From the IMG/VR virus record IMGVR_UViG_3300044948_000497, positions 1 to 26,468 of that record: a stretch of DNA of 26,468 nt. One strand, given 5' to 3'. Source of the stretch: a virus. A program made the position numbers and the translations under genes. Position 1 is the stretch's first letter; each line of letters opens with the position of its first letter. The notes beneath the pieces were generated by a model. It was not told the DNA's origin. It saw only the letters and a program-made list of their open reading frames with translations, and made no database searches. This document shows, one piece after another, positions 1 through 7,037 of the stretch.

Positions 1-773
1 GCACATTGCACACGCAAGCTAAAAACAGTTTGGACAGTTGTGTTGCTGGTTACTTCATTACGAGCAACAACTTCTGCACTGATTTGCAACAAGTTAAGGC
101 TGGTATCACCGTTAATAACATTGACAACATCAGTAATGCTTTGATTGGTATTAAGTGCAAGGCTAATTCCATTAATAATCATTGTTGCATTGCTGCCAAA
201 AACCGGTGTATCAGCTTGTGTGATTGGTGTTGCAGCAGAACCTTGTACTATTTTCTCTAAATCTGTTGCAGAATTTAGTACTAAAGGAGTTTTTGCTTTC
301 CAGGCAAATGCGGGATTCACATTGCCATCGCTTTGGAACAAGCCCCAAGTGCTGTCAGTTTGCAGCCAATAGCTGTTGTTTGTTGGTGTCCCAGTGGGTT
401 CAGTTGCGCTGGGTTCCAGTTGGTTCAAATCAACATCTGCTCGTATTACATAAGCGCGATTGGCTATTCCCAAATATTCGTAAGCAGTGAAAAGTCCAAC
501 TTCATTAAGTTCACTGTCATATTGTGGAGTGCCACCTACTGTGCTGAAGCTTGGTGAGCCATAATATTGCAACAAATCACGCTGACTTGTCATAAGCTCA
601 AGCTTGCCAGCATTGGCTTTTGTTGTACCTTCTGCTACGTTTGTAGTCCCTGTCACTATTTTGTCTTGCGCGGTGGCAATGACAACCAATGGAACAGTGC
701 CAACAGGAGCCGTAGCATAAAAGCTCTCGTCGGTTACCGTTACTGAAACGCCAGGGGAAACTAAGTCGGCCAT
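1..773 (-). CDS. 18: Contractile tail sheath protein gp18, 3' part missing
   Basis: The frame opens with ATG at 773 and stays open to base 1, so about 257 N-terminal residues are present and the C-terminal part lies outside the window. The start MADLVSPGVSVTVTDES is the typical N terminus of T4-family tail sheath proteins, and the following segment (LVVIATAQDK, then LLQYYGSP and AYEYLGIANRAYVIRADVD) fits the conserved sheath N-terminal domain. The sheath contracts around the tail tube at infection. A GAGG ribosome site lies six bases before the ATG, and a perfect T4 late promoter motif stands 30 bases upstream. Identification rests on recognisable N-terminal motifs; the polymerising C-terminal domain cannot be checked here. 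Confidence 0.9.
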   Translation of the reverse strand, partial: MADLVSPGVSVTVTDESFYATAPVGTVPLVVIATAQDKIVTGTTNVAEGTTKANAGKLELMTSQRDLLQYYGSPSFSTVGGTPQYDSELNEVGLFTAYEYLGIANRAYVIRADVDLNQLEPSATEPTGTPTNNSYWLQTDSTWGLFQSDGNVNPAFAWKAKTPLVLNSATDLEKIVQGSAATPITQADTPVFGSNATMIINGISLALNTNQSITDVVNVINGDTSLNLLQISAEVVARNEVTSNTTVQTVFSLRVQC

Positions 774-803
774 TGATTACCTCTCTAGAAAATGAATGCT
801 TGT

Positions 804-811
804 TATTTATA
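804..811 (-). promoter_or_regulatory. Late promoter TATAAATA for gp18
   Basis: On the minus strand this octamer is TATAAATA, identical to the T4 late promoter consensus read by gp55-bound RNA polymerase. It ends 30 bases before the gp18 start codon and precedes a good GAGG ribosome site. It is the best match in the window and anchors the wider NNTAAATA set. Confidence 0.8.
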
Positions 812-823
812 GGGAGGATGCCA

Positions 824-850
824 AAATACCAGGGTTCGTGCATGGTATTT
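824..850. other. Small inverted repeat between gp18 and the kinase gene
   Basis: AAATACC (824-830) and GGTATTT (844-850) form a 7-bp stem with a 13-base loop. It lies between two divergently read genes, upstream of both. It has no U-tract, so it is not a convincing terminator; it may be chance or a regulatory site. Confidence 0.25.
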
Positions 851-859
851 CAAATGCCG

Positions 860-887
860 TTGACTTTAGTTCACTAAAACTTATATT
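860..887 (+). promoter_or_regulatory. Possible sigma70-type promoter of the dNMP kinase
   Basis: TTGACT (860-865), 16 bases, then TATATT (882-887) matches the bacterial -35/-10 pattern 5/6 and 5/6. It ends only five bases before the kinase ATG at 893, so a transcript from it would be nearly leaderless. No late-type motif is seen here, which fits an early gene. Confidence 0.4.
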
Positions 888-892
888 TAGGT

Positions 893-1504
893 ATGAGAAA
901 AATTGTAGGTGTAGTGGGATTCATTGGCCATGGCAAGGGCACAGTGGGTGATTTTTTAGTTAGTGAATACAAGTTCACCTCATGTAGTTTTGCACACACA
1001 CTAAAAACTGCTGTTAGTGCTATTTTTCACTGGCCACGTGAGCTCCTTGAAGGTTCAACTTTGGAAAGTCGAGTTTGGCGTGAACAGCCTGATAAATGGT
1101 GGAGTGCCAAGCTTGGTAGAACAGTTACCCCTAGATGGGTTTTACAACATTTTGGAACAAATGTATTGCGACAGTATTTTCATACTGATATCTGGCTATT
1201 AAGTTTGGAAAAGACAATAGCAGATATCCCGGGAAATGTTGTTGTAACTGATGTTAGATTTCCCAATGAAATACAAGCCTTACAAGCATGGCAGGGCGAT
1301 CTTTGGTGGGTGAAACGTGATACCCTTCCCCTGTGGTTTGAGCACAGTGGAAATAAGGATTACATGCAAATGAATTTTCCTGAAGTGCATGAAAGCGAGT
1401 ATGCTTGGTTGGATTATAAAAAAGATTTCGTTGTGTTAAACAATACTGGCGATTTGCAAAACCTTTATCTACAAATACGTCAGCAGCTTTTAACTAACCA
1501 ATAA
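893..1504 (+). CDS. 1: Deoxynucleoside monophosphate kinase (T4 gp1-like)
   Basis: A 203-residue kinase that phosphorylates dNMPs to dNDPs for phage DNA synthesis. The P-loop GFIGHGKGT lies at residues 9-17. The segments SFAHTLKTAVSAIF, WPRELLEG, PRWVLQHFGTNVLRQ and DIWLLSLE are characteristic of the T4 gp1/cyanophage dNMP kinase family. T4 gp1 is longer (241 residues); this is the shorter form. The start is the only reasonable Met, directly before the P-loop strand, although the ribosome site (AGG one base away) is poor. It is one of few plus-strand genes here and overlaps the end of gp13 tail-to-tail by 11 bases, so its transcript would run antisense into gp13. It probably belongs to early metabolism and is inserted in a late structural cluster. 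Confidence 0.88.
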   Translation: MRKIVGVVGFIGHGKGTVGDFLVSEYKFTSCSFAHTLKTAVSAIFHWPRELLEGSTLESRVWREQPDKWWSAKLGRTVTPRWVLQHFGTNVLRQYFHTDIWLLSLEKTIADIPGNVVVTDVRFPNEIQALQAWQGDLWWVKRDTLPLWFEHSGNKDYMQMNFPEVHESEYAWLDYKKDFVVLNNTGDLQNLYLQIRQQLLTNQ

Positions 1505-2249
1505 TAACACCAAGAGGCATTGAATTATCGGTGTACTGCTGTAGCTCAATTTCCAAACGGTCCATCATTTCTTTGGCATCGTTTTTCAACGCTGCGCCGT
1601 TTAGTGTGGTTCCACCCTGCGGACCAATTATAGTAGCATACTTTTCATATGCCTCGCCCAGCATTTGTTTTGACCAAGCCAAGGTATAGTTGCGTATCCA
1701 GGGTCTAGCAAAAGGATCGCTTAACAGCTCATCTTCTGTTCTTGTCTTGTAAACCCAAAGCAACACTGCTTCACCACCTGTGGGTTTTCTCACAAGTTGC
1801 AGTTTTTTAGTTACTGTGTTAAAGGAATAGTTCAAATAAGCGCCGAACATACGCCCAGCTTGTTTGAGAAACTGGTTGAATGCTTCATATGTCAGTAGTC
1901 CCGCAGTGTAACCGCCACCAGCACCTGCTTGTAAAAGATACAAGTTAGTATATGCCAAGCTAAAGGGATCTAAACTTGTCCCACCATTAGTTTCACCCAA
2001 ACCTCTACGAAATATCTGTCGCACACTTATGATTTCTTGAGGTAGATAGTAAACGCCTTCTTCGTTCACTAACTCCAAAAACATATAAGCTTCTTCTTGA
2101 GCATTTCCGCTACGCAAGTTATAACGCTCAAAAGCCAAAGTAGCGGCTAGTTCGTAATCTTCAGATTCCAACTCACGATCAATCATGCTTCCACCTAGCA
2201 TTCTTTTAACTTCATTAATCAAGTTGACTCGCAAGGTACTAGTGGTCAT
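1494..2249 (-). CDS. 13: Neck protein gp13 (head completion)
   Basis: A 251-residue protein resembling the gp13 neck proteins of marine T4-like phages. Visible signature segments are YNLRSGNAQEEAYMFLELV, YYLPQEIISVRQIFRRG, DPFSLAYTNLYLLQAG and, near the C terminus, PWIRNYTLAWSKQMLGEAY followed by GPQGGTTLNGAALK. In T4, gp13 and gp14 seal the filled head at the portal so the tail can join. A strong AGGAG site lies six bases before the ATG. The gene is last in the cluster gp14, endolysin, gp15, gp13. The family is recognised with good confidence; the exact gp13 versus gp14 label rests on remembered cyanophage annotation rather than alignment. Confidence 0.72.
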   Translation of the reverse strand: MTTSTLRVNLINEVKRMLGGSMIDRELESEDYELAATLAFERYNLRSGNAQEEAYMFLELVNEEGVYYLPQEIISVRQIFRRGLGETNGGTSLDPFSLAYTNLYLLQAGAGGGYTAGLLTYEAFNQFLKQAGRMFGAYLNYSFNTVTKKLQLVRKPTGGEAVLLWVYKTRTEDELLSDPFARPWIRNYTLAWSKQMLGEAYEKYATIIGPQGGTTLNGAALKNDAKEMMDRLEIELQQYTDNSMPLGVIIG

Positions 2250-2264
2250 TTTGGTCTCCTGAGA

Positions 2265-2272
2265 TATTTAGC
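2265..2272 (-). promoter_or_regulatory. Late-promoter-like motif GCTAAATA before gp13
   Basis: Minus-strand GCTAAATA, part of CTAAATATCTC, which is also found before gp21. It ends 15 bases before the gp13 ATG, so a start 6-7 bases downstream would fall at the edge of the AGGAG ribosome site. This makes it weaker than the other members. Confidence 0.4.
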
Positions 2273-2274
2273 AG

Positions 2275-3912
2275 TTATATACTGAGATACCACTGGCCTG
2301 GTCTATATAGTCCGTTTACAAGGTTACTCCAATTTTCATTTTTCCATTGGAGATATCTACCTGTCAATAGACTGTAAACCCAGTAGGTGTCATCTACATG
2401 CGCAGTGGGATCAAAATCCACAAACCAACTGCTGCCATCATATTCCACAATACTGTTTGTCACAGCGGCCAAATTTCCCATCCAGGCAATATTGGTCTCG
2501 GGCATGTCATCTGTTAACAAGTATCTTTGTCCTGTCTGTGCAGGAGGCAATCCAGCATTGGGACCAGAAAGCTGAGGGTTAACTACTGCATTAATAGTTG
2601 TGATTTCTGTTCCTGGTAATGTGGAATCATCCAAGCGCCAGATAATTTTGTTTTGATCCTGTGGATCAAAATCCATGTAGCCTTCTATAGCAGGCTCAGT
2701 TTTATCGGGATTTTCCGTCAAGCGTATCTTGAGCTTGCTGCCTTGAGTTGCCCATTGATCATAACTGCGAAAATCACCAAAAGGTTTGAAAAATCTCCAC
2801 CAAGCCAAGTCACCACCATTGTAAGTAGCAGGCAAGCCCAAGCTATTCAAAACTCCCGGGGTTATTTCGGCAAAAGTTTGATCTAAAACATTGGTGCTAA
2901 TAAACTGTATTTGATTTTGATTGAATAGCAGACAGTTGTAAGTATCATTAGGAAGTTGACTGCGTATTTCACTAACCATGCTAGAAACATTTGTGCTGCT
3001 GGTTAAGGTATATGTATTTGAGTTCCATGTAAACTGACTGCCAGGATCTACCACAGGATTGGACCAACTCCAAACAACTGTGGGATTTTGATCAGTATCT
3101 GTAGTAACCCCGGCACTGTTGGCAAGTTTGATTTTAGTTAGACCGTTTTCCTGAACAACCACTATGCCGCTGTTGCCAGGTGTAGTCCACATTCTAGCTA
3201 GGAACTCTTCAGTTGTCCACTCCATGTCCGAAATAGGAGTTGAAGGATCAATAATATTGGTAATGATTTCTTGAATCAGGCTTTGTCGTTTAACTTTAGC
3301 TGGGGGATTGATCCAAATAGGAATACGGAAGTTCAAGGTCATAACATCAATTGGATTATCTGTGCCTTGCGGAATACTTCTACTAGACCAAGTTATGCTT
3401 TCTTGCATTTCAAGAACAGTTAACCAACTCCAATCCAGAGGATTAACACTGGTTTGAATATCAATGCTGGGATTGTAAAGCACTAAAATCTGTTCAGCAA
3501 GCTGCTCTTTGCTGTCCAAGTTATTGGTCCAAATATCCACTTGCACTGTCAAATCATAAGGCACTGGCATGTAACGTTGAACAGTATATCTGTTGCCTAC
3601 ATCATTACCGTATCGTTGTGTTTCAGTGTTGTAGTTTCGTTCGTTAACTTGCACAGTGTCTACCAAAGTGGGATCTTGGCGGCGAGTGTTATTCATGGCA
3701 ATGTCACGAATGAACACTGTTATAAAAGGGCAACTGAGTAGCTTGTTTTCACTGCCGCCGCGCACAACATTTTCAGCTATGCGGCTGGGATCGCCATATC
3801 TACAGGGGACACGACGCAACGTGCCGTCTCCATATTTCACAGAGAAGTTGCTAAATGCACGAATAATCTGCATTCGATAGTTGCGTAGTTGTCCGCTGTA
3901 AAAATGATCCAT
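2275..3912 (-). CDS. 15: Tail sheath stabiliser / tail completion protein gp15-like, enlarged
   Basis: The N-terminal half looks like T4 gp15, which caps the tail tube and sheath at the head-proximal end. It has an initial MDHFYSGQLRNYRMQI, then RRVPCRYGDPSRIAENV, RYMPVPYDLTVQVDIWTNN, LAEQILVLYNPSIDIQ, and FRIPIWINPPAKVK near residue 210. T4 gp15 is 272 residues; this protein has 545, so roughly 300 residues are added. The C-terminal part is rich in Trp and Asp (WFVDFDPTAHVDDTYWVYS, GRYLQWKNENW) and looks like a beta-rich virion domain. The start codon follows the endolysin stop by four bases and has no clear Shine-Dalgarno site, suggesting translational coupling. Its stop is followed almost at once by the gp13 promoter motif. 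Confidence 0.72.
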   Translation of the reverse strand: MDHFYSGQLRNYRMQIIRAFSNFSVKYGDGTLRRVPCRYGDPSRIAENVVRGGSENKLLSCPFITVFIRDIAMNNTRRQDPTLVDTVQVNERNYNTETQRYGNDVGNRYTVQRYMPVPYDLTVQVDIWTNNLDSKEQLAEQILVLYNPSIDIQTSVNPLDWSWLTVLEMQESITWSSRSIPQGTDNPIDVMTLNFRIPIWINPPAKVKRQSLIQEIITNIIDPSTPISDMEWTTEEFLARMWTTPGNSGIVVVQENGLTKIKLANSAGVTTDTDQNPTVVWSWSNPVVDPGSQFTWNSNTYTLTSSTNVSSMVSEIRSQLPNDTYNCLLFNQNQIQFISTNVLDQTFAEITPGVLNSLGLPATYNGGDLAWWRFFKPFGDFRSYDQWATQGSKLKIRLTENPDKTEPAIEGYMDFDPQDQNKIIWRLDDSTLPGTEITTINAVVNPQLSGPNAGLPPAQTGQRYLLTDDMPETNIAWMGNLAAVTNSIVEYDGSSWFVDFDPTAHVDDTYWVYSLLTGRYLQWKNENWSNLVNGLYRPGQWYLSI

Positions 3913-3916
3913 GCTT

Positions 3917-4528
3917 TTATGAAATTATTGACAAATAACGATTATAACGAGCTATTCTATCATCCAAACCATGTGTGCCACCATTGATGATTTTGGTCAG
4001 TTTAACATGATCCTGTTGATCAGCTACTGGATTGCAGTTGTTTGCTGTCCAGAACCAACAAGCACTGGCTAGAGCACCATCGGGAGTAACAAGGAAGTCG
4101 GGATCATCAAGCAGGCTTTCATCACTAAACACTGTTTGACTGCAACGAGTATAGTTGCTTTTGCCTGTTAGCTGAATTAATCCACGTCCGCGAAATCTAA
4201 AACCTTCGCCTGATTCTTCTGGACCATTGCCCATGCGTCCGCCATAAACTCTGTTCGCTATTTTTTGTGGTTGACGATGATACGGTTGTGCTTGTGCATC
4301 ACTGCTAAAATATTTTGGAAATACCACACGCAGACGTTCACTGCTGTAGTTGAGGTTTTCTTCTAGTATTTTCCAATCGGCACTTTCATGACCAGTTTGT
4401 GCTAGAAATGCTGCAATGCGATGTGGAGTGTTTATTTCCCAACGAGTTGCTGCTTGCACAAAAGGTTCATACCAAGTTTCCATTGAGGTTTTTGGGAAGC
4501 ATTGTTGTAGTTGTTCTTGTGTAATCAT
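3917..4528 (-). CDS. GH19 (chitinase-like) endolysin
   Basis: A 203-residue glycoside hydrolase family 19 protein; phage members cut the peptidoglycan glycan strand. Visible motifs are FLAQTGHESADW (catalytic Glu candidate E48), EENLNYSSERLR (second Glu at 56-57), RVYGGRMGNG and the hallmark GFRFRGRGLIQLTGKSNY at 109-126. There is no signal peptide or membrane segment, so a holin would be needed for release, and none is visible nearby. AGGA lies seven bases before the ATG. Its position between neck genes gp14 and gp15 is odd: it is co-transcribed with structural genes and closely coupled to gp15. It could be the lysis enzyme or a virion-associated lysin; the sequence does not decide. Confidence 0.9.
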   Translation of the reverse strand: MITQEQLQQCFPKTSMETWYEPFVQAATRWEINTPHRIAAFLAQTGHESADWKILEENLNYSSERLRVVFPKYFSSDAQAQPYHRQPQKIANRVYGGRMGNGPEESGEGFRFRGRGLIQLTGKSNYTRCSQTVFSDESLLDDPDFLVTPDGALASACWFWTANNCNPVADQQDHVKLTKIINGGTHGLDDRIARYNRYLSIIS

Positions 4529-4542
4529 TCCAGGGTCCTTTT

Positions 4543-5649
4543 TTAAATAATGTCTGGATCAAGTTTAGGAGGTATAACTTCGTTAAGCGGCTGCTTTTGT
4601 GTAATAGTTGTACCATCCTGTAAATTAGTTATATTGTCGTTGTTGATGAATGTTGCGAGCAAGCGGTTTGCTGGCAACCAAGGTGCGCGCCAGTTGGCTT
4701 CTGTTCTCCGCCAGCGATTTGCTTGCCATGTAAACAAAATAGCTGGACTCCAGTCGGTTCTAAGGAAGTAATCACCGTCGTGAGGAGTTGCAGGCCAACT
4801 ATTTCCACTGGCAACAGGCTTGCTTTGGTTGGGAGGAATACCATCGCCAGCCCAAATAGTTACTGGTTTGTCTAAGTCACCTTGTAAAACATAAAACTGT
4901 GCTCCTTGAACGTTACGGAACGGCACTTTTTGTTCCGCAAGTTCCAATATAGCATCATTTATTTCCAGCTCAGCTGTACGTGTGCTTACCACATCTCCCA
5001 CAGTGAGAGTGTTTCCACTGTTATCCAACACAGGGTTGCCCAAGCTATCCAAAAGCGGTTTATCTAATATATCCTTGAACTCTTGTGTGTCTTTCATAGG
5101 GTTGCACTTGATACGCCAAAGATGTGGCCACCAGCTAGGTGCATAACCTTCTGCTGGCCGAGTGCCTTCCTCTACCACATAATATTTGCTTATGGCTGCA
5201 ACACTGCCTTCAACTAAATCATCACGTTGATTCAAGATCTCTAGAACATCGCCAGCTGTAATACGTCGCCCCACTAAATCAACCATGGTGTTCATGTGAA
5301 ACGTGATAAAAAGGGTTTCGTTACTTAAAAACAAGCCAAACTGTCGCAAATCAAATTCTTGATCACTAACAGCATAATGTCCGCGAATACTGTAAACGTC
5401 GGGATCGTAACTACGATCTCTTATTTCCATGTTTAGCACGTCTTGAATGGTAAGATCACGGGAATCTGCACCAGTGAAATCTAGGTTCACAGTGGTGTCC
5501 GTAACCGCAACATTGGGGTTGGGACCCAGATACTTATGTAAATAAAACTCCACTCCACCAACTTGGTACTGTTGAGCTATTATTTTGTCAGTAAACTTGT
5601 AGTCAAGAGTTTTGGTGCCTAATCCGCGCCATAAACTCAGTTTTGCCAT
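4543..5649 (-). CDS. 14: Neck protein gp14
   Basis: A 368-residue protein of the T4-like neck gp14 type. The N-terminal segment (TDKIIAQQYQVGGVEFYLHKYLGP) parallels T4 gp14's 'MRGVECIYIPRE' region. Later come YDPDVYSIRGHYAVSDQEFDL, a segment on limits of use (GRRITAGDVLEILNQRDDL), and PSWWPHLWRIKCNPMKDTQEF. The last 100 residues are Trp-rich (DGDYFLRTDWSPAILFTW, NRWRRTEANWRAPWLP). In T4, gp14 works with gp13 in closing the packaged head. An AGGAG site lies six bases before the ATG, with CATAAATA 20 bases upstream. T4 gp14 is 256 residues, so this one is longer. The label is by motif and context, not alignment. Confidence 0.7.
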   Translation of the reverse strand: MAKLSLWRGLGTKTLDYKFTDKIIAQQYQVGGVEFYLHKYLGPNPNVAVTDTTVNLDFTGADSRDLTIQDVLNMEIRDRSYDPDVYSIRGHYAVSDQEFDLRQFGLFLSNETLFITFHMNTMVDLVGRRITAGDVLEILNQRDDLVEGSVAAISKYYVVEEGTRPAEGYAPSWWPHLWRIKCNPMKDTQEFKDILDKPLLDSLGNPVLDNSGNTLTVGDVVSTRTAELEINDAILELAEQKVPFRNVQGAQFYVLQGDLDKPVTIWAGDGIPPNQSKPVASGNSWPATPHDGDYFLRTDWSPAILFTWQANRWRRTEANWRAPWLPANRLLATFINNDNITNLQDGTTITQKQPLNEVIPPKLDPDII

Positions 5650-5669
5650 TGCCTACTCCTAGTTTCAAA

Positions 5670-5677
5670 TATTTATG
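5670..5677 (-). promoter_or_regulatory. Late promoter CATAAATA before gp14
   Basis: Minus-strand CATAAATA, 7/8 to the T4 late consensus, overlapping the stop of the upstream 454-residue gene and ending 20 bases before the gp14 ATG. The same octamer precedes portal and tape-measure genes. Confidence 0.65.
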
Positions 5678-7037
5678 AAGATTTGAATGGCTTGTATTTG
5701 AAACTGATTTTACCTGATATTCTGCTGCTGAAATAGCTTTTGCCTGCATCAAGATATACTGTGCCATTATATTCTGGTGGATATATGGCAGAAAATCCAG
5801 TTACAGCAACATTGTTACCTTGAACACGAGCTTGTGTATAAACTTGCAAAATACTAGCTTGGTTTAAAAATGCCAAGCAACCTTCACCAAACGATGGAAT
5901 CAGATTGATATGTTTACTTACATTTTTGGCTACATTGGCAATCAAAACATAACCTACTTTGAATCCTGGTACGTCTTGTTTACTGCCATATTCATTAAAC
6001 AAAGCTTGTGCTGCTTTAGATAGCTTGCTGGACTCAGTTAGGTCTTTTTGCACCACTGAGCGAATTTCATTTGCTAGTTTGGTTGTTATCAGCTCAAAAC
6101 GCAAAGCCAACGCCAGGGGTCCTTCTTCTGCAGAGTTGTCATTAATAACTTGCATGATATCAATCATGTCAGCATGTTCTTCTAGCAAATCATTGCGATT
6201 GTTTTGCTGTGCTTTCACAATAGCTGACCAAATATTTGCACTGCTTGCATTGGCCCCGCTGGCACCTTTGCTGCTGATTCCCAGCACAGCACCTTTTTTG
6301 CTCACAAAGTTGCTGTCTACCAAGTTGTTGTTTTTTCCTTGAGGCCATTGAACTTGACATGACTTCCAAGGTGCCCGTAGCACTTCACGTCTGGCCAAGT
6401 CAGCATCGCCTCCGATCATTCCCTGCCAAAGTGCAATAGGCTGCATGATTTCACCAAGGTAGTCTCTAATAGCTTCAAGATTTTCTGCTTGATTCTCAAA
6501 TACCGGCATTTGACCTTGAGCTAGCTGACGTAGTCCTGCCATGATTTCTTCATTAGCACCGCGACTTTCAATCCAATCTAGTAGTTGTGCAGTGTTTGCA
6601 AATGCCTGTTCACTACCTATCAAATCTTGAGGTGTTAGTCCAGTTTTCATTTTCTTGGCACTGCGAGTTTGCAAATGCCAAGTGCCGGGAGTTTCATTAT
6701 TACCCCAACTGCCTATTAGGTTTTTGGGAACGCTTTGATAGTGACGACCCCAAAGCATGGGTTCACCATTATCTAAAACCAGTTCGGCAATAGCAAATGC
6801 TAGATAATTTTTGTTACGAGCATTAACCCATAGGATTTTTTGCCCAGTTTGTTGTTCTATTTGCAGCTTGGCTTGATCACATTGGTCAATATCTGGAAAA
6901 CTATCCTTATCAGGATACATGGTTATTTTGGTAAAGCGAGCTGATTGATTGTTATCATCAGTAAAAACATCGCCAGGCTTGCGACCAAATAAACCTTTTG
7001 CTTCCCAAAGTGGTTGAATAAATTCCTGGTGTCGCAT
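5673..7037 (-). CDS. Unknown 454-residue protein, probable head-packaged protein
   Basis: I do not recognise the family. The start MRHQEFIQPLWEAKG resembles the T4 capsid-targeting sequence of internal head proteins (T4: MKTYQEFIAE). It shares QEFI and ends in LWE|A, matching the gp21 protease rule (Leu/Ile)-x-Glu followed by a small residue. After it comes GLFGRKPGDVF and a folded, mostly soluble sequence with no membrane segment. A Ser/Gly/Ala-rich stretch (ISSKGASGANASSANIW) lies near residues 255-275, and a beta-rich C terminus ends in SSRISGKISFKYKPFKSS. The ATG follows the stop of the 926-residue gene with no gap, so the two are an operon and probably made together. Inference: injected or internal head protein; its biochemical role is unknown. 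Confidence 0.55.
   Translation of the reverse strand: MRHQEFIQPLWEAKGLFGRKPGDVFTDDNNQSARFTKITMYPDKDSFPDIDQCDQAKLQIEQQTGQKILWVNARNKNYLAFAIAELVLDNGEPMLWGRHYQSVPKNLIGSWGNNETPGTWHLQTRSAKKMKTGLTPQDLIGSEQAFANTAQLLDWIESRGANEEIMAGLRQLAQGQMPVFENQAENLEAIRDYLGEIMQPIALWQGMIGGDADLARREVLRAPWKSCQVQWPQGKNNNLVDSNFVSKKGAVLGISSKGASGANASSANIWSAIVKAQQNNRNDLLEEHADMIDIMQVINDNSAEEGPLALALRFELITTKLANEIRSVVQKDLTESSKLSKAAQALFNEYGSKQDVPGFKVGYVLIANVAKNVSKHINLIPSFGEGCLAFLNQASILQVYTQARVQGNNVAVTGFSAIYPPEYNGTVYLDAGKSYFSSRISGKISFKYKPFKSS

Noticed and set aside
598-843. Minus-strand 81-codon frame over the start of gp18
   Set aside because: It overlaps the sheath frame, which has the ribosome site, the late promoter and a recognisable protein; this frame is a shadow.
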